Shown: positions 37,173 through 46,670 of the stretch, one piece after another | Layout of the letters: each line of letters opens with the position of its first letter | Numbering within the stretch: position 1 is the stretch's first letter | The notes under the pieces: model-generated | Databases searched by the model: none | What the model saw: the letters and a program-made list of their open reading frames with translations, nothing else | What the model was told of the DNA's origin: nothing | Program-made: the position numbers and the translations under genes | From: Rhodospirillaceae bacterium | Lineage (GTDB): Bacteria; Pseudomonadota; Alphaproteobacteria; DSM-16000; Inquilinaceae | Assembly (NCBI GenBank): GCA_020638595.1 | Contig: JACKIG010000007.1 | Location: 124,001 to 188,000 of the forward strand | Direction: 5' to 3' | Length of the DNA: 64,000 nucleotides

Positions 37173-37763
37173 ATGGATAACATACGATGGCAAGTCATGC
37201 CCCAAGATCATGGTCGCCGGGGCCTGCGGGACGCAGGTGGATGGTCGTTGCCGCTCGGCAACGAACGGTCGGTGACATTCCGGTTGCTGCCGATGGAAGC
37301 GATGACCGGCCAACGGCATCGCCTGGCCATGGAGGTTTGGGCCGACCGTCGCGGCGACCGCATGGCGCCGGCCCGCCGGGACCTGGAGCCATGGGATCTC
37401 AAGTCCATCCTGCCCTATGTCACGCTGCTGGACGTGATCGAGGACCCGCTCGATTTCCGTTGCCGGCTGGTCGGTACCAAGGTGCGCGAGATCCACGGCA
37501 TTGAGCTCACGGGCAAATCCGTCCGGGCGCTGGGCCCGCCGAGCTATGCCGATCGCGTCTGGGAGCATCTGACCCGGCTGATCGAGCGCAAGGAACCGCA
37601 GCTCTGCCTTGTCGAGTACACCAACCGGGACATCCTGCTGCGCAGCTTCACGGTGTTGCGCCTGCCGCTGTCGAACGACGGCCGGACGGTCAACATGATC
37701 CTCGCCGTGCATGAGCCCCATGAGCCGGTGCGGACGGGCGCCCTGTTGCGCGGCCGCGAGTGA
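37173..37763 (+). CDS. PAS domain protein (PAS_5-like)
   Basis: A 196-residue soluble protein. The middle, about residues 70-180 (WDLKSILPYVTLLDVIEDPLDFRCRLVGTKVREIHGIELTGKSVRAL), matches the single-PAS family frequent in Rhodospirillales, with no output domain attached. Such proteins probably sense a ligand or redox state and act by protein contact. The ATG used is four codons inside a TTG-started frame. Promoter-like TTATCGAAACTG sequences precede it. It converges on a small secreted-protein gene and does not obviously belong to the upstream three-gene operon. Confidence 0.78.
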   Translation: MDNIRWQVMPQDHGRRGLRDAGGWSLPLGNERSVTFRLLPMEAMTGQRHRLAMEVWADRRGDRMAPARRDLEPWDLKSILPYVTLLDVIEDPLDFRCRLVGTKVREIHGIELTGKSVRALGPPSYADRVWEHLTRLIERKEPQLCLVEYTNRDILLRSFTVLRLPLSNDGRTVNMILAVHEPHEPVRTGALLRGRE

Positions 37764-37767
37764 CGCG

Positions 37768-38238
37768 TCAGGACTTGCCGATGGCAGCCCGGCAGGCATC
37801 CGGCGCTGCCCAGGGGGTGGTGGAGCGTGTCAGCGCGAAGGTGGTGCAGGCGGGTCCGGCAACGGCCCCGTCGATGGACCCGCCGCTTGCGTCGATGCGC
37901 CCGTTGAAGTCGACCACAACATAGCCGGGGGGCTGGACGATCCAGCGATCCCCGCCAAGCTGAAGCCGGCCGGTGGCGTGGTCGATCGTGCCGCTCATGG
38001 TGAAACAGCCGGTCGGGACACCGGGATTGGACGGATCGGCATAGAAGTGGAACAGGCCGGACAACCGGCTCTGGGCGCGCTCGACGATGACCAGCGTGAT
38101 CCCGGTCAGGCCCTGGCCGCAGGTATAGGTTCCCGCCCACCGGCCGGTGGGCGGCGCCGGCTGGCCCTGTGCTGCCAGCGGCACCAGGATGGCCACCCAC
38201 GCGGCGAAGGCTGCGACCACGCGCCGGAGGGACATCAT
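37768..38238 (-). CDS. Small secreted protein of unknown function
   Basis: A 156-residue protein with a clear signal peptide (MMSLRRVVAAFAAWVAILVPLAAQG). The mature part starts PPTGRWAGTYTCGQGLTGITLVI and looks all-beta, with four Cys that may form two disulfides. This resembles small lipocalin- or DUF-type secreted domains but no family is recognised. Its ATG overlaps the lepA stop by four bases, so it is translated from the lepA message. Confidence 0.7.
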   Translation of the reverse strand: MMSLRRVVAAFAAWVAILVPLAAQGQPAPPTGRWAGTYTCGQGLTGITLVIVERAQSRLSGLFHFYADPSNPGVPTGCFTMSGTIDHATGRLQLGGDRWIVQPPGYVVVDFNGRIDASGGSIDGAVAGPACTTFALTRSTTPWAAPDACRAAIGKS

Positions 38239-40043
38239 GCATCCCCCATCTTCAACGCTGCGATGAAGGCGCTCTGCGGGATCTCCACATTGCCGACCTG
38301 GCGCATGCGCTTCTTGCCTTCCTTCTGCTTCTCCAGCAGCTTGCGCTTGCGGGTGACGTCGCCGCCATAGCATTTCGCCGTCACGTCCTTGCGCAGGGCC
38401 GAGATGGTCTCGCGGGCGATGATGCGGCCGCCCAGTGCCGCCTGGATGGCGATCTTGAACAGTTGGCGCGGGATCAGGTCCTTCAGCCGCTCGCACAGCG
38501 CCCGTCCGCGCCGCTCGGCCTGGGCGCGGTGGACGACCATGGACAGTGCATCCACAGGCTCGCCGTTGACCATGATCGACATCTTCACCAGGTCGCTTTC
38601 GCGGTAGCCGTCGATCTCGTAATCGAAGCTGGCATAGCCGCGGCTGATCGATTTCAGCCGGTCGTAGAAGTCGAACACCACTTCGTTCAGCGGCAGGCGG
38701 TAGACGATCAGCGCGCGGTGGCCGCTATAGGTCAGCTCCACCTGTTCGCCGCGCCGTTCGGTGCACAGTTGCAGCACGCCGCCCAGGTATTCGTCAGGCA
38801 GAAGGATCGTGGCCCTGATCCACGGCTCCTCCATCGCGCGGATCTTGACCTCGTCCGGCATGTCGGCCGGATTGTGCAGCTCCAGCACCTCGCCGCCGGT
38901 GGTGTGGATCCGGTAGACGACGGACGGTGCGGTGGTGATCAGGTCCAGGTCGAACTCGCGCTCCAGCCGCTCCTGCACGATCTCCAGGTGCAACAGCCCC
39001 AGGAAGCCGCATCGGAAGCCGAAGCCAAGGGCGGCCGACGTTTCGGGTTCGAAATGGAAACTGGCATCGTTCAGCGCCAGCTTGCCCAGGCAGTCGCGCA
39101 GGTGCTCGAACTCCGAGGTGTCGGTGGGGAACAGGCCGCACCAGACGACCGGCACGCTGGGGGCGAAGCCGGGCAGGGGTTCGGTCGTGCGCCGGCGGTC
39201 CTCGGTGATCGTGTCGCCGATCTTGGTTTCGCCGATATCCTTGATGGCGGCGGTGATGAAGCCGATCTCACCGGGGCCGAGCGCGTCGACCAGCACGCCC
39301 TTGGGCGACATGAAGCCGACACGGTCGATCTCGCGCACCGCCCCGGTGCCCAGGAAGCGCAGCTTCTGGCCCACCTTGATGATGCCGTCGACGACCCGCA
39401 CCAGCACGACGACGCCCAGATAGGCATCGTACCAGCTGTCGACCAGCAGGGCCTTCAGCGGCGCCGTCGCATCGCCCGTCTTCGGCGGCGGCAGGCGGGT
39501 GACGATCGCCTCCAGCAGCTCCTCCACGCCCAGTCCCGTCTTGGCGGAGATCTCGATGGCGCCGGAGGCGTCGAGGCCGATGACGTCTTCCACCTGCTCC
39601 TTGATCCGATCCGGTTCCGCCGCCGGCAGGTCGATCTTGTTGAGGACGGGGATGATCTCGTGGTTGGCGTCCAGGGCCTTGTAGACATTGGCCAGGGTCT
39701 GGGCTTCCACCCCCTGGCTGGCATCGATGACCAGCAGCGATCCCTCGCACGCGGCCAGCGAACGGCTGACCTCGTACGAGAAGTCGACATGTCCCGGCGT
39801 GTCCATCAGGTTCAGCTGATAGGTGCTGCCGTCGTGCGCGGTATAGGCTAGGCGCACCGTCTGGGCCTTGATGGTGATGCCGCGCTCGCGCTCGATCTCC
39901 ATGCTGTCGAGCACCTGGCTCTTCATCTCGCGCTCTTCCAGGCCGCCGCAGCGCTGGATCAGGCGGTCGGCCAGGGTCGACTTGCCGTGGTCGATATGCG
40001 CGATGATCGCGAAGTTGCGGATATGGTCGAGGGTGGCGGACAT
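38235..40043 (-). CDS. lepA: Elongation factor 4 (LepA)
   Basis: Ribosome-associated GTPase of 602 residues. G1 AHIDHGKSTLAD, G2 REMKSQVLDSMEIERERGIT, G3 DTPGHVDF and G4 NKIDLP are complete; the unique LepA C-terminal domain ends KRKLLEKQKEGKKRMRQVG. The start is the ATG at MSATLDHIRN. It is highly conserved; loss is usually harmless except under stress. The downstream small secreted gene is coupled to it. Confidence 0.97.
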   Translation of the reverse strand: MSATLDHIRNFAIIAHIDHGKSTLADRLIQRCGGLEEREMKSQVLDSMEIERERGITIKAQTVRLAYTAHDGSTYQLNLMDTPGHVDFSYEVSRSLAACEGSLLVIDASQGVEAQTLANVYKALDANHEIIPVLNKIDLPAAEPDRIKEQVEDVIGLDASGAIEISAKTGLGVEELLEAIVTRLPPPKTGDATAPLKALLVDSWYDAYLGVVVLVRVVDGIIKVGQKLRFLGTGAVREIDRVGFMSPKGVLVDALGPGEIGFITAAIKDIGETKIGDTITEDRRRTTEPLPGFAPSVPVVWCGLFPTDTSEFEHLRDCLGKLALNDASFHFEPETSAALGFGFRCGFLGLLHLEIVQERLEREFDLDLITTAPSVVYRIHTTGGEVLELHNPADMPDEVKIRAMEEPWIRATILLPDEYLGGVLQLCTERRGEQVELTYSGHRALIVYRLPLNEVVFDFYDRLKSISRGYASFDYEIDGYRESDLVKMSIMVNGEPVDALSMVVHRAQAERRGRALCERLKDLIPRQLFKIAIQAALGGRIIARETISALRKDVTAKCYGGDVTRKRKLLEKQKEGKKRMRQVGNVEIPQSAFIAALKMGDA

Positions 40044-40170
40044 GCGGTGGCTTGATCGGCGTTGCTGAAGGGATTGGGCCGCAAGATAGGGTATCGGCGA
40101 AGGGGAAGGCAATGCGGCGGGAGGATCGTCCTGTAGACTGCGGCATCTTCAAGGGGGAAGGAGAACGGCG

Positions 40171-41427
40171 ATGCGGACGATCAGAGCGCGGATGCGCCCC
40201 GGCCACAGGGTTGCGATGGCCGCCGTGACGGTGGCCCTGGCCGGCGCTGCGGGGCCGGTGGCCGCGCAGGGCGACGCGGAGTCGCTGTGCGCCGGCCGGG
40301 ACGGCTGCACCGTCCGCGAGGTCCTGGATGCCGGGATAGGCCCGGGAGGGGAGGCGCTGAGCGTGGTGTCCCTGACACTACCCAGCCCGGACCCGACCTG
40401 GCCCTGCCGGCCGACGGCGGAGGAATACTGGCTGCTGGCCGCCGGACAGGCGCCCCGGCTGGTGCTCGAGCTGTGCAACGACGGCTACGGCGCTGCCGGT
40501 GTCGGCGAGGACTTCGTGACGGTGTCGGACAACCGGCTGGTGCACGCGCAGGCCGGCGGGTCCGCCTGGCGGTGGGAGGATACGCGCGCCCTTCAGCTGG
40601 TCCCGCTGCGCCTGCTGGAGGTGTGGGAGGACGGCTTCTGGACGATCGGCACCAACGAAACCCGCACCCATTGGGACTGGCAACGCCTGTCGGGGCAGAC
40701 GCAGTGGTGGTCGCCGCCCTGCGGTGACGAGGGGGCGCGGGTGCAAGACCAGCCCGAATCGTATTTCCGCTATCACCCGATCCCCATGCTGGAAACCGAT
40801 GCCGTCAAGCTGGGGGAGGACACGGCCCTCGGCAGCTGCGCGCTGGAGATCGGCCCCGCTGCCGGCACCGGCTACGCCTTGTGGGGGGATGACGGGGCCG
40901 TATTTGCCGATGGCGGCTGGATGCGGGTTGCCATGGTCGGGCCGAAGGAGCTGGTCGTATCGGTGCGCCAGGCGCAGTGGGCCTCGGGGGCGCAGAGTTG
41001 GCTGCATGACGACCATCTGGAGCTCTGGCTCGGGTCTGCCAGCAACTACTACGACCAATGCCTGGAAGAGGCCGGCGCCGGGCTTGGGCAATGGGCCGTG
41101 ATGATGGCGGACGGTCGGGTGATCCCGGCCTATGGCGATCCGGTCGCCTCGCCCCGCCTGGTATCGCGATCGGTGCGCAGCGACGGCAGCGGTGCGGTGG
41201 TCTCTTTGAGGCTAATGCTGCCTGAGGACGCCGACGGCATCACCGTCGTCTTCAGCAAAGGGGACGGGCAGGGGCAGCAGCGCTGGATGGTGGCCACCAG
41301 CCAGCTCGAATTCGGCGAAGCGGCGACGTTGGGCCAGACGACGGCGGTCGGGGCGGACATGACGGTCTGTGCCGACCGGGGTGGATGGCTCGAGATTACC
41401 GATAGCGGCCTTTCGGTACAGCGGTAG
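40171..41427 (+). CDS. Secreted protein of unknown function
   Basis: A 418-residue protein with an N-terminal signal peptide (hydrophobic about 14-31, ending VAAQ). The mature region is rich in Trp, Tyr and paired Cys and has many short beta-type stretches. No family was recognised. A strong GAAGGAGA ribosome-binding site precedes the ATG. It is divergent from lepA and convergent with ubiE. Likely periplasmic or extracellular. Confidence 0.68.
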   Translation: MRTIRARMRPGHRVAMAAVTVALAGAAGPVAAQGDAESLCAGRDGCTVREVLDAGIGPGGEALSVVSLTLPSPDPTWPCRPTAEEYWLLAAGQAPRLVLELCNDGYGAAGVGEDFVTVSDNRLVHAQAGGSAWRWEDTRALQLVPLRLLEVWEDGFWTIGTNETRTHWDWQRLSGQTQWWSPPCGDEGARVQDQPESYFRYHPIPMLETDAVKLGEDTALGSCALEIGPAAGTGYALWGDDGAVFADGGWMRVAMVGPKELVVSVRQAQWASGAQSWLHDDHLELWLGSASNYYDQCLEEAGAGLGQWAVMMADGRVIPAYGDPVASPRLVSRSVRSDGSGAVVSLRLMLPEDADGITVVFSKGDGQGQQRWMVATSQLEFGEAATLGQTTAVGADMTVCADRGGWLEITDSGLSVQR

Positions 41428-41445
41428 GCGCGCACGGTTCCGCAA

Positions 41446-42177
41446 TCAGGGCTTCCGGCCGACATGCATGGCCACGATCCCGAGGGTGAGATTGTCGTAG
41501 CGCACGTCGCTGAAGCCGCAGTCCTGCAGTTCCGCGGCCAGAGCGTCCTGGCTCGGTACCTCATGGATGCCGCGCAGCAGATAGGCATAGGCGCTGGCGT
41601 CGCCGTCCGCGGCCAGGCGCCCGATCAGCGGCAGGCACCAGTCCATATAGGCAAGATAGGCCCGGTGGATCGGCGTTGCGGGAATGCGTGCGGCTTCCAG
41701 GCAGAGAAACCGTCCGCCGGGCTTGAGCACGCGCATGGCCTCCGCCAGCACCCGCTCGCGGTCGCAGATCTTCATGGCGAACGAGATCGAATAGACGTCG
41801 ATTGAGCCGCTCGGGACGTCCGCCAGATCGTGGGCGTCCAGCAGGGCAAACTCCAGGTTGGCCGCCGTTCCGGACAGCTTGTCGCGGGCGATGGCCAGCA
41901 TCTCCGGGCACAGGTCGGAGACGATCAGGTGCTCGATCTCGCCGGTGCGGTGGCGCAGGCGCCGCAGGACGCGCAGCGGGATGTCGCCGGTTCCCGACGC
42001 CACGTCGAGGATCCGGCCCGCGGCGTGATCGGCGATCCGCGCCGCCATGTGCGATTTCCACAGCCGATGAATGCGCAGGCTGAAGACATCGCATAGCCGG
42101 TCGTACCGCCCCGCGATCCTGGCGAACACATCGTCCTCTGCGGCGCTGAATGCGGCGGCGTTTCTGGGATCGTGCAT
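41446..42177 (-). CDS. ubiE: UbiE/COQ5-type methyltransferase
   Basis: SAM-dependent C-methyltransferase of 243 residues, presumably for ubiquinone synthesis. SAM motif I is ILDVASGTGDIPLRV near residue 56; the post-I region is IVSDLCPEMLAIAR; the family block GSIDVYSISFAMKICDRERVLAEAMRVLKPGGRFLCLE is clear. The sequence after motif III departs from classical UbiE (no QxxSF end), so it may be a paralogue acting on another ring. No ubiB is next to it. Confidence 0.8.
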   Translation of the reverse strand: MHDPRNAAAFSAAEDDVFARIAGRYDRLCDVFSLRIHRLWKSHMAARIADHAAGRILDVASGTGDIPLRVLRRLRHRTGEIEHLIVSDLCPEMLAIARDKLSGTAANLEFALLDAHDLADVPSGSIDVYSISFAMKICDRERVLAEAMRVLKPGGRFLCLEAARIPATPIHRAYLAYMDWCLPLIGRLAADGDASAYAYLLRGIHEVPSQDALAAELQDCGFSDVRYDNLTLGIVAMHVGRKP

Positions 42178-42230
42178 GTCGCCGGACCCGGACTGTGGTC
42201 CTTTGAGGGGTGACACGCCGCCGCGCCCCG

Positions 42231-43307
42231 TCAAGCCTCGGCGCTGCGGCTTTCGCGGATCAGGTCGTGGATGAAGCGCAGCTTCGCCAGCACGGCGTCG
42301 CCCAGCACGAAGGGATAGAGATCCGGCTGGCCCATGCTGCGGTTCAGGCTGTTGACCGCATAGGTCAGCGGCAGCCAGGCGCGGATCAGCGTGTCGAAAT
42401 CCTCTTCCCGATAGGGGTCGAAGTCGATTTCGACGCTCAGCGTCGGGTCGCTGCCGGCCTTGGGTTCGACCTTCAGGCCGAAGGCCATCCCGGTTTCCAG
42501 CGTGTCGACGATGTGCATGTAGTGTGCCCAGGTCTCCGCGAAATCCTCCCACGGGTGGGACCGGGCATAGTTGGAGACGTAGTCCTGCCACCAGGTCGGT
42601 GCCAGGCCGTTGGCATAGTGCGCCTCCAGCGCCGCGGCATAGTCTGCCCGCTCGTCGCCGAACATCCCGCGGAAGCGCTCGCGCCAGCCGTTGCGGATCA
42701 GCTTCTCCCAATAGTGGTGGCCGACCTCGTGGCGGAAATGGCCGATCAGGGTGCGGTAGGGCTCGGCCATGTCCTTGCGGTGGCTTTCGCGCGCCGCATC
42801 GTCGGCCTCGGCGATGTTGATGGTGATCAGGCCCTGGGCGTGGCCGGTGATCACGTTGGGGCCTTCCCGGAAATCATGGTCGGGGTCGCCCAGGAAGTCG
42901 AAGGCCAGGCCGGCGTCCGGATCCTCCGTCCTGCCGATGATGGGCAGGCCCAGGCGCATCAGGCCGTAGACCAGGCGATGCTTAGCCACCTCCAGGCGGC
43001 GCCACAGCTCGAGGTTGCCGTCCACCCCCAGCGCCGGGATCGTCCGGTTCAGCCGGCAGGCGCGGCAGAAGATGTCGGGTGACTGCGCCGGCACCAACCA
43101 GTTGCAGGCGTCGTAGGCGGCGTTGGCGCAGGATTTGTACTGTTGTGCGTCGTCGGCCAGGGCGGTCCAGCCGCCGTCCGCGGCAGGCTCCAGCGCGCTC
43201 ATTTCCGTCCGCTCGGGCAGATAGCCCAGGCTATGGCCGCAGGACATGCATTGCGTGCTCTCGAAGTTGAGCAGCTGGCCGCAAGCCTGGCATTCGAAGG
43301 TTTTCAT
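42231..43307 (-). CDS. Putative zinc-binding metallopeptidase with N-terminal zinc ribbon
   Basis: A 358-residue protein. The N-terminal 25 residues form a Cys4 zinc ribbon (CQACGQ and CMSCGHS), with a second Cys cluster (FCRACRLNRTIP) near 80. The active-site motif is HEVGHHYWE, an HExxHxxxE gluzincin-like site, near residue 190. It matches a widespread family annotated as zinc-binding metallopeptidase with unknown substrates. No signal peptide, so cytoplasmic. A hairpin and a putative promoter lie upstream. Confidence 0.8.
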   Translation of the reverse strand: MKTFECQACGQLLNFESTQCMSCGHSLGYLPERTEMSALEPAADGGWTALADDAQQYKSCANAAYDACNWLVPAQSPDIFCRACRLNRTIPALGVDGNLELWRRLEVAKHRLVYGLMRLGLPIIGRTEDPDAGLAFDFLGDPDHDFREGPNVITGHAQGLITINIAEADDAARESHRKDMAEPYRTLIGHFRHEVGHHYWEKLIRNGWRERFRGMFGDERADYAAALEAHYANGLAPTWWQDYVSNYARSHPWEDFAETWAHYMHIVDTLETGMAFGLKVEPKAGSDPTLSVEIDFDPYREEDFDTLIRAWLPLTYAVNSLNRSMGQPDLYPFVLGDAVLAKLRFIHDLIRESRSAEA

Positions 43308-43514
43308 TTCGGTGTCTCTGCGATCCCGCCGGCTGTGTAGCCGGCGAGCACCACTGCACGATACCCGCGTTCGGGCTCGCCCGTTCTGCACATTGTCCGG
43401 TCTCGGTGAAGATGGGCGGCCCTTGCGGGGCCGCTGACGCCCCTTCAAACGCCGGACATAGCCTTTCGTTCCGGCGACTTCAATTGACACGCCCGATGCG
43501 GGGTCCGAAGGACG
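43308..43514. other. 207-base gap with leader hairpin and putative promoter
   Basis: No gene. On the minus strand a promoter-like TTGAAG-N17-TATGTC (43483 to 43455) precedes the metallopeptidase gene. The leader contains a perfect CGCCGGCT-GTGT-AGCCGGCG hairpin (43327-43346) about 20 bases before the ATG. Confidence 0.35.
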
Positions 43515-44786
43515 TCAAGGGGCGACCGGTGCCGGTTTCAGGCCCGGCGGCCGTGCGGCGTCCCGCGGGTCGGCCCAGTCAAGGTTGGGCACGGTGGCGA
43601 ACCAGTCCGGCCGCGCCGGATCGCGGTCATAGGGATAGCCGCCCAGCCTGAGGAAGGCGTCGTGATAGAAGGCCACCTTTTCGGCATCCAGGGTGATGCC
43701 CAGGCCCGGCCCCGTCGGCACCGCGATCGCCCCGTCGACATAAGGCAGCGGCCCGCCGACGATGACGTCGTCGCGCAGGTGGTGGTAATGCGCGTCCGCC
43801 GTGAAGGTCAGCGCGGGCAGCACCGCGCCCAGATGCAGCATGGTGGCCAGCTGCACCCCCAGTTCGCCCGACGAATGCACGGCGACGGACAGGCCGAAGG
43901 TCTCGCAGATCGCCGCTGCCTTCAGGCAGGGGCGGATGCCGCCCCAGAAGGTGGTGTCCAGCAGCACGACGTCGACGGCGCGGTGGTGGACGTTCATCGC
44001 CAGCTGCTGGAAGTCGACGACGACGGTATTGGTGGCGATGGGCAGGCGCACGAACTCGCGCACCCGTGCCAGCGCCGGCATGCCGAACACCGGATCCTCG
44101 AAATAGTCGTTGTCGATATCGGCGATCGCGCGGCCGAAGCGGATCGCCTGCTCAACGCTCAACACCGCATTGGGGTCATAGCGGAAGGTGTCACCGGGCA
44201 GCGAGTCCGCCAGCGCGCGATAGGCCTCCAGCTCGTGGTCGGGCGGGAAGACGCCGCCCTTCAGCTTGTGGGCGCGAAAGCCGTGGCGGGCCTTCAGGGC
44301 CTGCGCGTGGGCGACCAGCTGGTCGGCCGTGCGGACCTCACCCGCGCCGCTTTCGGCGTCCGGGTGGCGGAAGAACAGGTAGCTGGCGAAAGGCACGCGG
44401 TCGCGCAAGGAACCGCCCAGCAGGTCGCACACCCGCACCCCCAGCACCTTGCCCATAATGTCCAGGCAGGCGAATTCCACCGCCGCGTGGACCTGGGTGC
44501 GGTTGTTGTAGAGGCTGGCGGTCGGGTTGCAGATCTTGTAGCGCAACGCCTCCAGCTGAAAGACGTCGTGCCCGCGCAGATAGGCCAAGAGGCCGCGCAC
44601 GGCCGCGGACGCTTCCTCACCGCCGCCGCCGAACTCGCCATAGCCGACGCAGCCGTCGGTCGTCTCCACCTCCACCAATGTGCGCACGAAGCGGCCCCAA
44701 TGGGCGCCGTTGCTGTGGCGCAGCGGGGCTTCCAGCGGCACCGTTACCGGTGTCGCGCGGATGTCGGCGATCTGGGCGCGGGGCAT
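43515..44786 (-). CDS. Enolase-superfamily sugar acid dehydratase (glucarate dehydratase-like)
   Basis: A 423-residue enzyme of the mandelate racemase/glucarate dehydratase group, which removes water from acid sugars. It has an N-terminal capping domain and a TIM barrel with catalytic Lys in AHKLKGG, metal ligands in FRYDPNAVL and YFEDPVFG, and the second metal block near ATNTVVVDF, then His in VAVHSSGELG. The DPNA and HSSGE pattern matches glucarate dehydratase relatives. It closes a gntR-dctPQM operon, so its substrate is probably what the TRAP system imports. Confidence 0.85.
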   Translation of the reverse strand: MPRAQIADIRATPVTVPLEAPLRHSNGAHWGRFVRTLVEVETTDGCVGYGEFGGGGEEASAAVRGLLAYLRGHDVFQLEALRYKICNPTASLYNNRTQVHAAVEFACLDIMGKVLGVRVCDLLGGSLRDRVPFASYLFFRHPDAESGAGEVRTADQLVAHAQALKARHGFRAHKLKGGVFPPDHELEAYRALADSLPGDTFRYDPNAVLSVEQAIRFGRAIADIDNDYFEDPVFGMPALARVREFVRLPIATNTVVVDFQQLAMNVHHRAVDVVLLDTTFWGGIRPCLKAAAICETFGLSVAVHSSGELGVQLATMLHLGAVLPALTFTADAHYHHLRDDVIVGGPLPYVDGAIAVPTGPGLGITLDAEKVAFYHDAFLRLGGYPYDRDPARPDWFATVPNLDWADPRDAARPPGLKPAPVAP

Positions 44787-44803
44787 GGGGCGGACCCTTC
44801 CGG

Positions 44804-46084
44804 CTAGAACAGCAGTCGTGGCAGGAACAGCACGACGTCCGGCACGAAGGTCAGCACGATCACCAGCAGGATGACGGCTGCGGTGAAGGGCAGCGATTCC
44901 TTGATGTAGACGTCGGTGGGACAGTTCAGCAGGCCGCAGACCGTGTACATCGCCACGCCCACGGGCGGCGTCATGCTGCCCAGCGTGACCATGGTCATCA
45001 TCAGGATGCCGAAATGCACGGGGTCGATGCCGACATGGTTGATCACGGGAACGAAGATCGGGGTCAGCAGCAGCACGTTGACGGTGCTTTCGACGAACAT
45101 CCCGCAGACCAGCAGGAACAGGAGGATCATCAGGATCATGATCGTCTTGTTGTCGGAAATGCCCGTCACCAGCTGCGACAGGGACTGCGGCACCTGCTCC
45201 AGGATGATGGCGTGGCCCAGCATCGCCGACAGCATGATGATCAGCATGATCATGCCGATGTCCGACACGCTCTGGTGCAGGACGCGCAGGATGGCGGCCC
45301 CCGTCAGCTCGCGGTAGACGAACAGGCCGATCAGCAGGGCGTAGAGCACGGCGAAGGCCCCCGCCTCCGACGGGGTGAAGACGCCGAAGCGGATGCCGCC
45401 GATCAGCAGCACCGGGAAGAGCAGCGCCCACTTGCTCTGGTTCAGGCCCTTCAGGACCTCCCGCACCGTCGGCTTGCGATCGTGCTCTGCCTTGTAGCCG
45501 CGCCGCCGCGCGATCATCCAGGCCGTGGTCATCAGGAACGCGGCCATCAGCAGGCCCGGGATGATCCCGGCCAGGAACAGCCGGCCGATCGAGACATTGC
45601 CGAGATAGCCGTAGAGGATCAGCCCGATGCTGGGCGGGATGGTGGCGCAGATCAGCGAGCTGAGCGCAATGACCGCGCCGGTATAGCCGCGGCTGAAACC
45701 CCGGGCGATCATCGAGGGGCCGAGGATGCGCGCCTCCATCGCCGCATCGGCGACGGCGGACCCGGAGATGCCGCCCATCAGTGCCGACAGCGCGATCGAC
45801 ACCTGGGCCAGGCCACCGACCATCCAGCCGGTCAGCACCGTGGCGAAGCCGATCAGCCGCGTGGTGATGCCGGTGGCATTCATCAGGTTGCCGGCCAGCA
45901 CGAAGAACGGCACGGCCAACAGCGGGAAGGATTGGCTGGCCGACGCGATCTTCTGCACGGCGATGGAGGTCGGCACGAACGGCGCTTCCAGGAAGAAGAC
46001 GAAGCTGGCGATGCCGATGGCGAAGGCCACCGGCATGCCCAGCAGCAGGAAGACGGCGAAGATGGCGCAGATGATCAGGATCAT
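44804..46084 (-). CDS. dctM: TRAP transporter large permease (DctM)
   Basis: Twelve-helix sodium-driven importer subunit of 426 residues. It begins ILIICAIFAVFLLLGMPVAFAIGIASF and has the DctM blocks GGISGSAVADAAMEA and ATIPPSIGLILYG, with the LTPIFVPVINHVGIDPVHFG end region. It overlaps dctQ by four bases and ends 18 bases before the dehydratase gene. Confidence 0.95.
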   Translation of the reverse strand: MILIICAIFAVFLLLGMPVAFAIGIASFVFFLEAPFVPTSIAVQKIASASQSFPLLAVPFFVLAGNLMNATGITTRLIGFATVLTGWMVGGLAQVSIALSALMGGISGSAVADAAMEARILGPSMIARGFSRGYTGAVIALSSLICATIPPSIGLILYGYLGNVSIGRLFLAGIIPGLLMAAFLMTTAWMIARRRGYKAEHDRKPTVREVLKGLNQSKWALLFPVLLIGGIRFGVFTPSEAGAFAVLYALLIGLFVYRELTGAAILRVLHQSVSDIGMIMLIIMLSAMLGHAIILEQVPQSLSQLVTGISDNKTIMILMILLFLLVCGMFVESTVNVLLLTPIFVPVINHVGIDPVHFGILMMTMVTLGSMTPPVGVAMYTVCGLLNCPTDVYIKESLPFTAAVILLVIVLTFVPDVVLFLPRLLF

Positions 46085-46590
46085 GACGCCTCCGACGGCT
46101 CGCTGGGTGTCTCCACCGCTTCCGGGCCGTCACGGATGATCGCGACCAACTTGGCGAGCGTGGTGATCAAGAGCAGCGCGCAGCCGACGGGCACGGCGGA
46201 GGTCACGAGGCCGTAGCTGAGGTCAGTATCGCTCAGCCGCCGCTCCAGGTTCGACAGCGTCAGCTCGGTCCCGTAATAGGCGATGGCGATCAGAAAGGCC
46301 GCGATGATCAGCCACAGGACGATGTAGAGCCATCGCCGCGCCTCGCGCGGCAGCCGGCGGGTGATGATGTCGACGCCGATATGGTGGTTCGTGCGCAGTG
46401 CCTGGTTGGCGCCGAGGAAGCTGAGCCAGACGAACAGGAACTGGGCGATATCCACCGACCAGATGATCGGATGGCCGGCCCAGCGGGCCAGCGAGGCCGC
46501 GACCACCAGCACGGTGGTGGTCGCGAGCAGGATCTTGGACAGGGTTTCCTCGAAGCGGACGAGCGCCCTGACCGGCTGTCTTGCGGGCAT
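46081..46590 (-). CDS. dctQ: TRAP transporter small permease (DctQ)
   Basis: Four-helix membrane subunit of 169 residues. Family features are FLFVWLSFLGANQALRTNHHIGVDII in the middle and four hydrophobic stretches. Its stop overlaps the dctM start (ATGA). Confidence 0.92.
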   Translation of the reverse strand: MPARQPVRALVRFEETLSKILLATTTVLVVAASLARWAGHPIIWSVDIAQFLFVWLSFLGANQALRTNHHIGVDIITRRLPREARRWLYIVLWLIIAAFLIAIAYYGTELTLSNLERRLSDTDLSYGLVTSAVPVGCALLLITTLAKLVAIIRDGPEAVETPSEPSEAS

Positions 46591-46670
46591 CTGCGGGATC
46601 CGGGCTGGAAGACCGAAAAACCGGGCCGGCGGCGATGTATCTGGGGGACGCCGCCGGCCCTTCGGGGAGT

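Noticed and set aside
43327..43346. Perfect hairpin before the metallopeptidase gene read as a terminator
   Set aside because: No T run on either strand and it lies inside the probable leader.
43515..46133. Apparent fusion of an 870-residue dehydratase with upstream sequence
   Set aside because: The N-terminal 449 codons are the out-of-frame shadow of dctM; the true dehydratase start is the ATG at 44786.
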